Part shown: positions 23,497-37,362 of the stretch, one piece after another
Position numbering within the stretch: position 1 is the stretch's first letter
How the letters are laid out: every line of letters starts with the position of its first letter
Origin: Colias croceus
Taxonomy: Eukaryota; Arthropoda; Insecta; Lepidoptera; Pieridae
Direction of reading: 5' to 3'
Assembly: GCF_905220415.1 (NCBI RefSeq)
Contig: NC_059556.1
Location: forward strand, 1,624,501 to 1,688,500
DNA: 64,000 bases
Made by a program: the position numbers and the translations under genes
Notes under the pieces: generated by a model
The model's database searches: none
Told to the model about the DNA's origin: nothing
What the model saw: only the letters and a program-made list of their open reading frames with translations

Positions 23497-24096
23497 AATT
23501 AATTTTTTTTTAATTAATGTGTAGAGATTGGTGATTAAGGTATGTTTTAATATGTTCAAGTGAAACTAAAACAAAACTGAAAACTGAAAACAATTCTGAT
23601 ATGGAATTGTATTTTCATTTTATTTAAAGAATAAGTGTTATTAAGGTGTGAATGCAAATACCATTCAAAAAATTCTTGATGGTTGAATTTTTGCAATAAA
23701 AAAACATGTGCAGATCTTTTAAAATAGCAGAACTCGACTTTAAAGACCCGACCAGACTGTGAAAGTCTAGATATAGGTAGTATGGATTTGTACCAAAAAA
23801 TACTATCGTTACGTGCACGAGTGTATACAATTCAATTCCCAAATCCCCGAGGAAATTGCCATTTAATAACTTTAAACGTAGCTCGAAAATATAGCTTATT
23901 GAAAAATATTTTTACGACCTCCGTTGATTTTGTAATAAAAACCTTGCGTCATACAAAAAAAATAAGAACGATTAGATTATAAAGAGTAAGGCTCAATAGT
24001 TAATAATTTATTAGAATAAGTTGGGGAAGAACAAGCATGATAAAACTACAATGTTGGTTTAAATAACCAGCTCATCATCCATAATATCACTGTTCT

Positions 24097-24325
24097 AGTC
24101 GACCGCCTTGGTACAGTGGTTGACGCGAGAGAGTAGAACCGAGGGGTCCTGGGTTCGATTCCCGGTGGAAACGAAGAAAAAAACATTTCTCGATCTGGCA
24201 GGACATAGAAGGCTGATCACCTACTTTTCCCTAAAGAAAATCGATCAGTGAAACAGATGTATAATGCATCTGCCCCTTACCCCACTTGGGGACATGGGAC
24301 TTCACTTGAATCGATAAAATAAAAA
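24097..24325 (+). repeat. tRNA-derived SINE
   Basis: A-box-like 'ttggtacagtggttgacg' and a good B box 'gggttcgattcccgg' about 45 bp apart, followed by a tRNA-unrelated body ('gatcagtgaaacagatgtat', 'cttggggacatgggacttc') and an A/T-rich tail. It cannot fold as a full tRNA, so it is a SINE and not a tRNA gene. Confidence 0.7.
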
Positions 24326-25001
24326 AGTTTTGAGAAAACCGGCATACATAAATAAAACTTCGATGACTTGTGACATCTGCCAACCCGCATTTGGCCAGCG
24401 TTGTGTCTTACGCGCATATAGGATTATTTTCATAACGATGAACTGTTCAGCAAAAACAAAAAAATATATAATACTACCTAACTTTCCTCAATTGTTTTCC
24501 TGGTTTACTGGAAGAGAACACTTATTGATACGGCCGTCAAATAAGTTGTGCTCTTTCTTTTATAAGTAGATGTATAAATAAATAAATTTTGACCCAGTCT
24601 TCTCTGTAGCCATTCTTTTGACATCACATCCTATCTGGTCCCACTAGATAACCAGATGTTCATAAAAATAAACAGTCATATTCCTCCATATCTTACAATT
24701 GAAGGAAATAAATTCCAAGATTTAGGGTCACATAAAGACGAGGGCACACAATGAACGGGCCTGCTAATCTGCGGCTTGCAGTGTGCTCAGTACCTTAGCT
24801 TTCTCTAGGGACGCCCAATGATTACCCGGCTTGATACATACGGATGGAAAGAAAACCATTTTTTGTAAAAAAATATAGATACGAGTACAAAGGTTTATAT
24901 GATGGACTCTAATATGTAGTAGCGTATTGTTGTTTGGACAATAATCATGATACACTTTTCAAACTCAAATTCAAACATTTATTCATTCAATTAGACCATA
25001 G

Positions 25002-25145
25002 GATTTCCGGGATAAAACCTATCCAAGTTACCCTCTGTGCTAAATTTCATTGTAATTGGTTCAGTAGTATTTGCGTGAAAGAGTAACAAACATACACACA
25101 CATTGATCCTCACAAACTTTCGCATTTATAATATTAGTAGGATAG
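25002..25145 (-). mobile_element. Helitron-like family B fragment
   Basis: Reverse copy lacking the GC-rich 3' end: 'ggatttccgggataaaacct' to 'cgcatttataatattagtag'. It is preceded by a TCAAATTCAAACATTTATTC repeat tail. Confidence 0.5.
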
Positions 25146-25489
25146 GATAGGATTTGATTACCTACCATCCATTACATCAATCAAAACTTGCCCAGGATGC
25201 CCGTATGTCCCAACCACTTGATAAGAGTAGAAGGAATTGAAGCAATATTACCAGTAGTTACTTTGTTTGTAGAAACAGCCGCGAACATTCCACAATCTTC
25301 ATTGCGAGCCGCATAATCCTTGCTATTACATAGATTTGGATTTTTCCTCCTCCAGCGCTCGTATATCTTACCCTTGGAGTTTATTTGATAAAAGGTTCAA
25401 TCAGGGAATGCATGCGATATACATAAATAGCACTTTTTTATTCTGTAGCCCACAGTTTCTTGCCAAAATAGCTTATACATATTATGCAT

Positions 25490-25673
25490 ACTTAATATTA
25501 TAAAGCTGAAGAGTTTGTTAGTTTGAACGAGCTAATCTCAGGAACTGCTGGTCCGATTTGAAAAATTATTTCCGTGTTAGATAGCATAACAAGGAAGGCT
25601 ATAGGCTATATATCATCATGGTAAGACCAACAGGAGAGGAGCAATGCGGGTGAAACCGCGGAGCACAGCTATT
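25490..25673 (+). mobile_element. Helitron-like family A copy
   Basis: 'aatattataaagctgaagag' to 'accgcggagcacagct'; the final CTAG is mutated to CTAT. Confidence 0.55.
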
Positions 25674-26570
25674 GTTTAATAAAATAAGGTGTTATATTGC
25701 GTAGGAAATTTCGTCAAAATCGGTTCAGTAGCTATGAGCTGAAAGAACAAGAAATATATGAATATCTTTTTAATATTCGGATTCTCAATTTATGAAATAA
25801 CAAATACAACAATGAAGCGAACAAAGTCGTAATCAACTACTATTTTCTAAAGCGAATACTGGATAAGATGTTAGTTCGAACGTAAATATTCAACCTCAAG
25901 GGTTAATTAAAGACGACGCTATTTCCTTAGCGATTCTAAGGAAACTGCATCAAGACAATCAGGAGCGAGATAAACAACAAACAACGCTTTTTCAACAAAA
26001 AGTTGTACATTCAATTATTCAGTAAATTACAAAGTTTCTTAGAACCTTTTTCTACATGAAAATAAATAACCCGTGCTTCATTTTACTTTACCGCCTTAGG
26101 TTCTAAGCTAAGAACCATGTAGAAATATAAAGAGAATCTACTCGAAAGTGTATTGTAGCTGCTTAGTATATCTAGAAGTATAGTACCACAGTATTACAAT
26201 ATAATGTACAATTTATTGTACATTTTACATTGTACAATATAATATATACTACTGTACAATATGATAGAACTAGGATTACTTAATCCTAGCCTAATATCCT
26301 ATTCAAATACGCAATTGATTCCGATATGGAAAGATGCCTTAAAAATATCTGTGTTGCTTGTTACATCCTTCCATAAAATAAGTTATTGACAATCCTTTTA
26401 AATAGGTATAAACAACAAAACTTGGTAGTGGTAGTTTAGTGCAAAAGTGTTTCTTTTGTCTTTTCTGTAGATCTACACTTACATATTTTACGTTTACTGT
26501 GCTTTGCCTGTTGCCAGCATTTAAGTACATATCAGCTCTTTTCTACAGTGCCTGAATGATCACTAAACAG

Positions 26571-26613
26571 CGCTAGCGGGGTAGTTAATTTTATGTTAAC
26601 TACCCCGCTAGCG
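26571..26613. repeat. Perfect 18-bp inverted repeat (hairpin)
   Basis: CGCTAGCGGGGTAGTTAA (26571-26588) and its exact complement (26596-26613), with a 7-nt loop. The octamer TCTACAGT occurs on both sides (near 26542 and 26622), so this may be a small foldback insertion with an 8-bp duplication. Confidence 0.8.
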
Positions 26614-28211
26614 TTGATCATCTACAGTAAAATATATATATGTTCTCTCTGCTGCGACTCCTATGAAGGTTAGGTAAAGACTTGATCCCTTATTCCTCCC
26701 TCACCCTCGAGTGTCAAAATCACAAACCGGGTCCAAAGTCCAAATATCCAAAATCATTGAATATCCGATCTAATCCGGTCCACTAATGAGCTCATTAGAG
26801 CTTGATAACTCGCAATTAAATGTTACATAGTGGCCATGTATAAGCGGATTGCTTACGTATTTGCATTTGATGGAACCTAGGCTAATGAACGTCATAGGTA
26901 CAGATACTCCCGTAAAGTATTTTACAATTGACACCAGGGACAGAGCTTTGCTGGATTTGATTTGTTAAAAGAAGTCAATAAGAATAAACATGAATAAGTG
27001 TTTTTGTTGAGAGCACATACGGTGAAAATGGTAAAAATAAATTTATCCAGCACTTTCGTACCGAGTATGCGCATCCAAAAGTGTTATTTAAAATATGATA
27101 TAAACAAATACAATAAATTGTAACAAATGAAAAACTATTAAATACTTACCACCTTATTCTAAACAAAAACAAATTAAATCACCAAAAATTGACCCTAAAA
27201 ATTCAATTTTAGCATTTAATAATTACAATTTTGGCAACGATAAGCGAAATGACGTCACATGCAGAACCGTCGTCAAATCGAAATTGGAAGTTAAAGAAAA
27301 ATGGCCGCCTCGATTAATTAATAAGTCGCTGATTCAGCAGGCAGGGGATGGAAATTTTTAATTAGTCGGAAATCGCATGTGTTCAAATAAATTGTTTTTG
27401 TAGGCGTTTAATTCGGTTACCGACGTATCGAAGGCATTTTCTTTTCATTTTATTATATACAATAAAAGTAGAGATATTATTTTTCCCTTTCGCTTCGAAT
27501 TGAATTATAGTAGAATTTGGATACTTTTGAATGTCTGGATTGTTTGTAAGAATTCTGTTAGGTATTGGATTGCACGTGATTCAAGTAGTTAGTAATATAT
27601 AGCTTTTGGTATATATGCTGATAAGACGTAGTTTTTATCCCGATCCCGTTGGAATTCTAAGACTTACTTCTTCTTCTCTTTCTTGGCAATTCAGATCCCA
27701 GTGAGGACGGATTCTGCCAATGTCAAGTTATGGACAAATGATCAGAGACTAGCTATCGTTTACATTAGTGCTTGTGTTTAGCGTATTCTTAGACTTAAAA
27801 GTTACCTTAAGTTGCCATTTTGCTCCGCACGTGAAAAAATTGGAAATAAAATAAAATTAAAATAAATACTGTTGATATTTGATATAGTGTGAATCACTTA
27901 CACACTACACTGCATTCCACGAAACAAATTCATTTTGTAATTACAGCCTGACACTTCAATACTTAATTATTATACAGTACGAATGATAAAAAAGCTCATG
28001 TATAATAAAAATTGTAACGCTAAATTCATTTTATATTCCGGTAAATGGTGAAACAGGCGCCATTTTACGAATAAAGTAGAATGTAATATCAATTTCGTGA
28101 GTGCCATACAACACGGACACTTTACTGATTTCCCGTTTGTATTAACGTTCAAATAATATTTGAATAACTCTAGCTTTAATCAATCAAAAAATTTTAGTGT
28201 CGTATTTGATA

Positions 28212-28395
28212 ACTAGCTGAGCCTCGCGGTTTTACCTGCAGTGCTCCACTCCTGTTGGTCTTAGCGTGATAATAAATAGCCTATAGCCTTCCTCGATAAT
28301 TGGGCTATCTAACACCGAAATAATTTTTCAAATCGCATCAGTATTTCCTGATATTAGCGTGTTGAAACAAATAAACTCTTCAGCTTTATTATATG
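28212..28395 (-). mobile_element. Helitron-like family A copy
   Basis: Reverse copy from CTAGCTGAGCC through 'ttcctcgataattgggc' to 'ctcttcagctttattat'. Confidence 0.55.
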
Positions 28396-29015
28396 AGTAA
28401 AAATAGATATGATATGGAAAGTTAAACGTACACATGCATGATGAGTTTAAAATTTGTAATCCACATCTTTGTTATATATATTACTTACCAATTACATTTA
28501 GGTACTTTGTGTATCAAATATTACATTTACTGTTTTAATATCGTACTGTAATCAGACCAATCGATATTCTACGTATAAGAAAAATATTCACAAGACTTTT
28601 TTACAATTTTATAAGCCTTTCAAAACTAGAATTCCTTTTATAAAGATATCACAACGTTAAACACCTGTAAAGTACCTACGTCATATCTCGTAAAATGCAC
28701 GCAAACGTACCTACATATTGTAAATAAAGTCGAAATCTTAGAGTAATCCCAAACCTCTAAACGACACTTACGTTCTTTATGTCTCTATACAATGGGACAT
28801 ATATCGTTACCCCCTCCCCCGCCCTTTGTTCACGCACAATGTGTCTTAGAATAACATCCCTGTGATAATGTGTTTCTATATTATTCGCTTTTACACATAA
28901 ATGTGAGAGAACTTTCAATTTCTGTTGAAATAAAAGGTATTGTGTTTGTTGTAAATACGAGACGGGATTTGCTTTAAAGTGGATCATTTTGTAGGACTTA
29001 TCTATTAACTATGTT

Positions 29016-29248
29016 TCCTCCCGCGGCTTCGCCCGCGCAGTCAAAGAAAAACCCGCATAGTTCCCGTTCCCGTGGGATTTTCGGGATTGCGTCATTTTCC
29101 CGGGATAAAAAGTAGCCTATGTACTTTCTCGGGTATCAAAATATCTCCATACCAAATTTCATGAAAATTGGTTCAGTAGTTCAGGCGTGACTGAGTAACA
29201 GACAGACAGACAGAGTTACTTACGCATTTATAATATTAAGTATGGATA
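29016..29248 (-). mobile_element. Helitron-like family B copy
   Basis: Reverse copy with the GC-rich hairpin, the 'aaaagtagcctatgtac' block, the GACA run and 'ataatattaagtatggat'. Confidence 0.6.
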
Positions 29249-30251
29249 TTGTGCTGTCAACATAAAATAGAAAAAAAGAAAACTTATAAAAGACTTATAT
29301 CTCAAAGACATACATAGACGCATCATCTAGAATTATTAACTTCAGTAGAAATAACGTTCCGTCCGTGAAAATCATCTCATAGTTGTTCCCAACCAAAACG
29401 ATCAAACTCAAATTCAAACATTTATTGACAAACTAGACATATTTTTACACTCGCTATAAAAACGTCATAATACATAGAAAGTAGAGACCACAGAATACTT
29501 AATAGTAGTAGCGTAACTCGTGGTGATCAGTCTGCGGTGGTTCACCACGAATTCAGAAAACAGAGAATTACCAGCAATACCTACTAGAAAAAAACATAAT
29601 TACAATTTACAGATACAAAATTACGATAAAATAAAGACATAAAAAGGACCTAAAATCCGCCCCATATTCACAAATACGTTCATACATCAACTCTACAACG
29701 ATCGACATTATTCACAACCATTTTGTTTGACTTCCAAACGCATCAATTACATAGTTTGAAAAATAAACTCCGTTTACCTGTCGGAATTTTGTAAAATTTC
29801 ACCGGATTCCTTTAGAAGTTTTTCCTCGAGCGAGACGCTCGGGCTGAGTTGACAATATGATTATGTGGAGCCTAACTTAGAGGCTGAAGCGGTTTTACGG
29901 GAATTTGAGTTGTTTTTCCATTCATGCTTTTAAAAGTAATAAGAGTATAAACCACACTGTGGGCTTTGTCTATACTGTAGTGTTTGTATTGTACCGTTTA
30001 AATAAGTTTAAATAAAAAATATCGGTTATTCGATTAATAGACTTAACATAGAATATGTAGAGACTTAACATAGAATAAACATAGAATATGTAGAGTAGAA
30101 AGTAGAACCTCCATTAGATAATATAGTTTAAAAATGTATTGAGGCAAGAACCATGGGGAATGTAGATAATTATAGATTTAGGTCATTCTATAATAAAATT
30201 ATATATCTCAACTTTATGATATGTTTAATAGTACCTACTAACATAGTATAT

Positions 30252-30402
30252 TTAAAACAAAGCTTTCCGGCATATGTGTGTCTGTAATTAGATGTTTAAA
30301 TTACTAAACAAATTTTGATGTTTTTTAATAGATAAAGTGATTCAAGAAGGTTTTAGGTATATAATTTGTTTAGACAAAGCGGGCGAAGTCGCGGGCGGTG
30401 AG
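30252..30402 (+). mobile_element. Helitron-like family C, diverged
   Basis: 'aaaacaaagc', 'attttgatgttttttaatag', 'gacaaagcgggcgaag' and a damaged CTAG end (gagcta). Confidence 0.5.
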
Positions 30403-33400
30403 CTAATTAAATAAATTTTCAACTTCATCACTCGTAACTTGGACGGTAACGTATGAAATTAGCGAACAATGGCTGTTTGTTTACCGGCGGCAGTAAGTTT
30501 TGGTAATAATGTGAACTTTACAGTTTACGGCAATTGAGATTCTGCGGCCATTTTGATATTAAATCGCTTCGAAATCCTATTTACGAACGGGCTTATAGCA
30601 GTGCAATTGAAAGTTTTCCGATTATTTTTGTTGTTTTAGAAATAAATCATTTTAAATGTCGAGATTAATTTTTACTTTTAGTTCATTAAGTGTTCCGAAC
30701 CACGAAAGAAAAAAACGAAACCCTTATAGGATCATTTCGTTGTCCGTCCGTCTGTCTATCTGTCAAGGCCCTTTTTCTCAGGAACGCGTGAAAATATAAA
30801 GCTGAAATAAATATTGACCACGCAATCTATCGCCCCTTGTAGCTGTGAAAAGACTTTATAAACTAACGCAATCAAAAGATACAACAAAAGATAACCTTTA
30901 TACTAACAGTAAATTTACAGTAATTAAATAACAATAAAATAAAAAATGATTGGCAAGAATAATAAAATTGTATTCGCCTTATTTTTTCAGCCTAAATACA
31001 CTACTTATTAATACAATACTTTACAATTCGTTCACAAATCAAAACCGACCAAGCCCGCCCAATAAAAATATGTCGCCAAGCTCCTAAAATTATTTCTCTA
31101 CGTTTTCCACAGAAAAATAATGATAAATAAAAAGGAAATATTTTCTACGAGCCATAATCTGACCACGTGCAGACTTAAAACTTTTCTATTTTGACGTCTA
31201 CATTGTACGTACTCATTTATTTTATGTCCATTATTTAAGTTCAAGCTTACACAACGCTATTAGAATTAAACAATTTTTTTTTCATTATCTTATAAAACAG
31301 GCCTATTTGTATGTTAGTAAACTTAGAGATCATTATCCAAATTTCCACCTTGGTGAGAAAAATTAACAATTTTATAAAGACCTTAAAAAGTTAAAATGAT
31401 CTATATAATTTTACCATTTACAGTATGACAAAATTCATCATAGATTTTTAGATATTCGAACAATACAAATTATCCCTAGACTTTGTTGATGTGTGTAGGT
31501 ACCTATTACTAAATAGTAGGAACTGTAGAACTAAGCTGCATACGATAAGAACTCACATTTATTTTTGATCTGCTGGACAATGATCTGCTAAGTTCACTAT
31601 CAATCTATTTGTCGACTTTCTTAATTGCAAGAAAGCAAGAAAATTTGTTTTTAATCACATATTGTTACGACTTTATTACCTTCAACATTAAAAAGATAAA
31701 ACAAAATTTCATAAGCACCAAACGACTTTAAGAAACCACGAAAGAAGTCCCTTAACGACTCTAAAAGAGTATATTTCAAACAGCAAACTAGAAATTAGCA
31801 TAGAACTTAAAATTCGTGAGATAGGCAAAGCCGTGGTAGATCGCTAGTTAATTTGCAAGCTTTGTGCGTCGCTGATAAGAGATAAGCCACGATTTCGATA
31901 CCAGTGTTTACCTTATCGGATTTGCTGAAATTCGTCTTGTCAAGGTAACTGGTAAGCCTGATAGAGAGTGTTTTAATTTTACCGTTTCTGATAAAATTAT
32001 GACCAGGGAATCGAAAAGAATATGCTTTAGCTTAAAACAGGTTTAAAAGTCATATTTTATGAACTTTTATTGTGCTCAAATGAGTTTGAAAATACTGTTA
32101 TGTGACAAGAAATTGAACTTTTTCATTTTATTTAGTATAGCGAAGATAATGTTTAATCTTTTACTTGAAAAAATACATAACGTTAAAAACATCCTAATGA
32201 TGTTATAATACGACAATAATCTCTTTGTCTATTTTATTATATTTAATGCCTATACGCTCCATATAATTTATATATTAGAAATATATGTATGGAGCTTTGA
32301 AAAACATGCGATTATTACCTAAAAAGGTTAAACTAAGGGATGGGAATTTGAATGGGAAACATTTATAGCATGAAGTGCAAACGAGCGTACCCGCGGGCGG
32401 AAATATAATCAGATATCCCATATATACCTCATTTACTTGACAACTAAATAGAGCTTTTGTAGCTTTCATATTATGTATACTGGACAATGATAACATTATA
32501 CATGCAACAGTCTATACGTCTCTCTGTTACGCTTTTACGGCTAAACCACACGCCGATTTTGATTATATTTTATTTCCAAAAAGCCACCCCTAGCTAGTAG
32601 GAAGGGGATGAAACTTTTGGTATATTTTTGTATACTTTGCTTTTGTCAGCGGCAAAAATACGAGGTCTAGTATACCTACATAATCAAACATACTTTTAAT
32701 ATAAATAACACGAAAAACTAAACTCAAAATGTACACCATTGCAAGTGACATAGAGCAACTTCAGAGTTGCGCGACGAACCTTCTCTGTAGAAACTGCTTT
32801 CCAAACCGGTGGTAAATAAATAAATCTTTGTTCTTTTGTGTCTTTATCTGACGAGAACCCCATTTCCGATAAACATAATACACGTATCTGTGTTTCCCTC
32901 CAGCCGTTAATAAGATGTAAGGTGATAATTCTAAAGGGTAATTAGCCTACGTGAGAAGCTATGTATACATGGAGAGTAACATTACCCCTTGATAGTACAG
33001 TGGTGTACAGAAGTTAAAATAAAATAAAAATATATTTATTTATTTTTTGTTGACGACAAATAGTGTTTAATTATATAAATTAATATGACTAATTCGAGCA
33101 GAGATGTTCAAAGCTTACGCATATAAATATTATCAATATTAAAATCTTATGAAATAAATAAAAACTAAATACATTATTCGCATAAAAATTATATTTCCGG
33201 AAAACTTGTAATCACAAAACGAATAAGTATATTTACTTTGTCCACCTAACAAAATTCATCCCACTTAACAAGTATTCCATTCTTAGATGCCATCTAGACG
33301 TTTTAAATTACTAAGCGTGCCTCAAAGGCGTACTTACTGAACTTTCAAATAATTTCAATCTGCTAAATGGAGTCAGGACATTCAGAAGTAACTCCTCTGA

Positions 33401-33757
33401 TTGTGAAATTTCCATCCGCATTATATATCTGCTATCCCGAAGATTCTAACAATTTTAGTAAAATATTTGACTTCTTGCATTCACTGATCATTTCTGAAAT
33501 CAGACTGATTTTTCGCTTTCTCTATTATTTACGTTGCAGGAATTCCTCACAGAAGTTGGATGTAATTTATTCTTTAACTTCAGTATTACGTTTAAAAGTT
33601 TTACTAGCTCTATGTCGGACTATTGGTAAAGTTTATAGATGGAGATGGTCACAGGTTCAATCACGGACGGATTATGAAATCAATAGGTCTTTATTTCAAA
33701 GATTGCCAAAATTCGGACAAGAAAGCTTTAACGTATTTATTTATTCTTTATAGTAAA

Positions 33758-33964
33758 CTAGCTTTCCGCCCGCGGCTTCGCCCGCGTTTTCAAAGAAAAA
33801 CCCGCATAGTTCCCGTTCCCGATGGATTTCCGGGATAAAACCTATCCTATCTCTCAAGTTGAAACGAACTGCACATGATGTGCGAATTTTATTATAATCG
33901 GTTAAGTGGTTTAGGAGTCCATTGAGGACAAACATTATGACACGAGATTTATATATATTAAGAT
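33758..33964 (-). mobile_element. Helitron-like family B variant
   Basis: Reverse copy from ACTAG. Its 5' part ('gaactgcacatgatgtgcg', 'gaggacaaacattatgacac') is shared with 51314-51481. Confidence 0.55.
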
Positions 33965-34548
33965 AATCTTATAAAATAAAGGAACAACAAAACCATTCAA
34001 AATGTACAAATGGCGGCTAAATAGCTCTAAGCCATTTCTGTCAGGCATATTGAACCATTTAAATATAGATTGAGGAAAATTGTCCACATTCTCGGTAGAG
34101 AGAAAACCCAGCAATTGGAATATTTCACAAGACAAAACAAAACATAAAGAAGGAAATTATTAAATCTAATTAATGTGTGTAACATGATGTAAGATATGAT
34201 TTTGCTTTATATTGTCTTGAACAATATTGATGCTATCAACAATGCATGCTCTGTAAACATTGTACAAAGAAATTATATAACGGCCATTATACTATTTACT
34301 TATGTAATTAAAATGTTAACTTTTGTCTGCTTAAAGTTAAGAGTTTTTGAGGAAAAACCTAAGTTTGCTTCTGAATTGAAAGTATCTAAAGCACACATTT
34401 GTCAGTGAAAGCTCCATGATATCCATCTGTCTTTTCCTAACGTACCTACAGAATAGGATACTGTGATGATACACAGGCAGAAAAAGTAACCTTCTAAAAG
34501 TAAACTTCTAAAACTAAGACGTAATTATTTTTATGATATTTTTATTGA

Positions 34549-34670
34549 ACTAGCGCTCCGCCCTGGCTTCGCTCGTGGTTCGCATTTACGTTTTCTCTCT
34601 ATAAGGACGATCCTCGTACTTCATGGAATATTATAAAAAAGAATTATCGAAATCGGTTCATCATATTTTT
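34549..34670 (-). mobile_element. Helitron-like fragment (RCCCCGGCTTCG subtype)
   Basis: Reverse fragment beginning ACTAGCGCTCCGCC, with 'acgatcctcgtacttcatgg' and 'ttatcgaaatcggttca'. The same subtype is at 46659-46790, 57870-58035 and 59976-60132. Confidence 0.5.
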
Positions 34671-35517
34671 TTTTATTTAGACAAATCTTTAGAATCACAA
34701 GAAAGAGCAGATGTAATTTTTTTACATTAAAAGAATGAGTTTTACATAGGTATTCCTTTTATTCATCTAATCGATAATAATACTAAAACTTCAATTACAT
34801 TAAAGAATGCGTAAAAGTTCAATTGTTATGTTACTGTGACTCTAAAATGTTACAAAATACTTCCCAAAACCGAGCAGAATCCCCGAGTTTCTGTGGCTTT
34901 TAGCTTGCAATCAAATAATTCGTAGTCGAACCTTTCAAAGTGCTTGTTGTATTTAGATTTCGGTTTGACGGTACGTTTTAAATTGATTACATTGGAATCG
35001 TCATATATTTTATTTCTTGAATAGTTATATTTTTGTAATAAATAATAATTATCTCTACAATATATAAAATAACATAATATTATTACCTAAATATTAATAG
35101 TTGCGAAAATGATGTGTGATTTCTATTTATTTATGTGTCCATTTTCACAAAAATAAATAAAAAGTAAAAACACATCTGACCACGACTGTACACTCAAGTA
35201 CAACTTAAATTAACTCGAACGTAACTGCAGTTAATCTCAACATCTACATGTCTTCTGACATCTGTCCTTTTTCAACCCCATATTCTTGTTATGTCTATCT
35301 CTCTCTAATATATGAGTTGAGATGTAAAACTATTAGAATGTCGAATAGATGTGAGTTCGCTAACGAATTCGCTTCGAATGTTTTGTTTCGGTGCTTTAAC
35401 ATGAAATTACTATTAAAACTTTGGATCGTGTAAATTTATTGTTAGATACTATTGTTTGATTGGTCGTTAAATCTAGAATAGCTTACAAGTTACAACTACA
35501 TATTAGGTACATATGTA

Positions 35518-35807
35518 CATTGAGATATACATATGGAGACGACACCGCCTACATCACTTATGTTCCGTTCAACATACGCCATATGACGTAACTGCACGCT
35601 CATTTTTTATTTGTTTTAAAGTGAAACGCATCAAATATGCCTTCGTGTGTTTTACGATATTGCACAAATAATACGGAAAAGTGCAAAGGAATAACTTTCA
35701 TCGGTAAGTACCTAACTAGATAATAATTTTTAAAACTTAGAGCAAAAAAATGGCGCACAGATTTTGTTCGTGGTGTCTCCTCAATACGTAGTAATATTAT
35801 CTCAATG
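35518..35807 (+). mobile_element. P-element-like MITE with THAP-like exon, copy 1
   Basis: A 290-bp element. The ends are inverted repeats CATTGAGATA...TATCTCAATG, with flanking octamers CATATGTA (35510-35517) and CATCTGTA (35808-35815), an 8-bp duplication with one mismatch. Inside, ATG at 35637 opens a frame encoding MPSCVLRYCTNNTEKCKGIT, which matches the start of a THAP zinc-finger domain (C-x4-C), and is followed by a consensus splice donor G|GTAAGT at about 35704. 8-bp duplications, CA-starting ends and a THAP N-terminus together point to the P-element superfamily. It is an internally deleted, non-autonomous relic. hAT is an alternative from the duplication length alone. Confidence 0.7.
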
Positions 35808-36408
35808 CATCTGTACGGGAATGTTACAATATAGACTGATAAGACTGATATTATACTTAATATAATTCGATACTATTTTCCATTCCACAGAAGTTTCCTT
35901 TAATATCCCTCCCTTTTGGAATAAGTATACGTTCGTCCGTCGATCTTGAAGCATACCGACGATGCAATTTATAAAATTATTAGTACACTACACATTTTTT
36001 TCCACGATAATACACTTCAAAATCTGACTGTAAAAAAAGCACAAAGATCAATTACCAACCAATATATTATTTCTCAATAAATATATTATTGCTGAGCCAA
36101 CCTACAGGCTTTTAAAGTTAGTACTCGACTCTACGGCCGTCTTCATTAATTACCTATATCTTCACATATTATTGTGTCATCACTATCACTAGGTACATAG
36201 TTTAAAACAAAGTCGATTTTCGCTATCTGCCTAAATATAATATTTCTCTAAGATGCCTTTCAGAACATATTCTTAAGGCTTTCAAATGCGCTAAGTGGCT
36301 TATAACTGCGGGATGCATGTTGGTATACTTGCATTTAATTAGACTAATTGCTTCTACATATAACAATAATAATTAGTGAAGCACACACGTATCTATCAAT
36401 TTATATAA

Positions 36409-36603
36409 TACTAGCTTACGGATTACCGCCCCCGGCTTTGCTCGCTTTGTCTAAAACCAAATTAATTATACTTATAGGTACTAAAACTCTTGAATCACTC
36501 TATCTATTAAAAAACCGCATCAAAATCCGTTGCGTAGTTTTAAAGATTTAAGCATACAAAGGGACATAGGGACAGAGAAAGCGACTTTGTTTTATACTAT
36601 GTT
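36409..36603 (-). mobile_element. Helitron-like family C copy
   Basis: Reverse copy from ACTAG to 'gaaagcgactttgttttata'. Confidence 0.55.
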
Positions 36604-37362
36604 GTAATTATCCATTTAATATAGAATGGTATCCTACGAAATAGGTGGTAATAGCTTGGTATAGTATTCAAGACACCGGTTTAAACGATACCATTTTTTA
36701 TTATTAATGCGATAATGTTTATGCTTAGAACTTACCGATGGAGTAGATTAAGTTTCATTAAATAAAAATACACTAAAGAATGAAATTATTTTGTAGATAT
36801 TATCTAGACTATTTGCGCTGTTACTTTGGACGTACTTACCTAATCATTTTTGTTATTTTAAATCAGACTATCAAACAAGGCTCGGTATAAACGGCTGGTA
36901 TAAGACAAAACTACACATACAAGGTGTTAGTTTTAACACGATGAAATTATCGTACGACAATAAAATAATCGTACAGTCGTAATATAAACGGGTCATGTGT
37001 TTGAAAAGATATCGCGAATGACATGTCACTCAGTGAGATATATGGCGCCGAATTCGTTAGTTTTATTTATTTATTACGCCATTATTTCAAATTGGGATAC
37101 CTTGTTTTATTTATTGTACTAAGAAGTTTATTCTAAATGTACTTGTATCAAATTGTCTTATATTTAAAATAGATGTGTCTGAACAAGGTAGAAAATGCAC
37201 TGTGTGATTTAAATTCACAATTTTCGAATATTTATCAATTACGTTTAGTTGATATTATGTAGCTATGTACTTTAAAAAGTAGGTAGGTACCTAGATATGC
37301 AAAAACGACTGCAAATGAAGATATACATTTTTTAATTAAAAAAATGTTTGTAACTATAACTA

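Larger units (their letters stand above)
12801..24096. other. Gene-free intergenic stretch with Helitron-like and MITE copies
   Basis: No exon could be supported. Open frames are below 105 codons and often run through repeats. Identified repeats are listed separately. Between them is AT-rich unique-looking DNA in which I see nothing. LINE-tail-like A/T-rich segments occur around 20999-21200 and 21370-21440. Confidence 0.5.

Noticed and set aside
24097..24175. Possible tRNA gene
   Set aside because: A and B boxes are present but acceptor arms do not pair and a long unrelated body follows; interpreted as a SINE.
33367..33753. 128-codon open frame on the plus strand
   Set aside because: No domain, signal or family resemblance; leucine/isoleucine/serine-rich as expected from AT-rich DNA, and its end runs toward a Helitron-like element.
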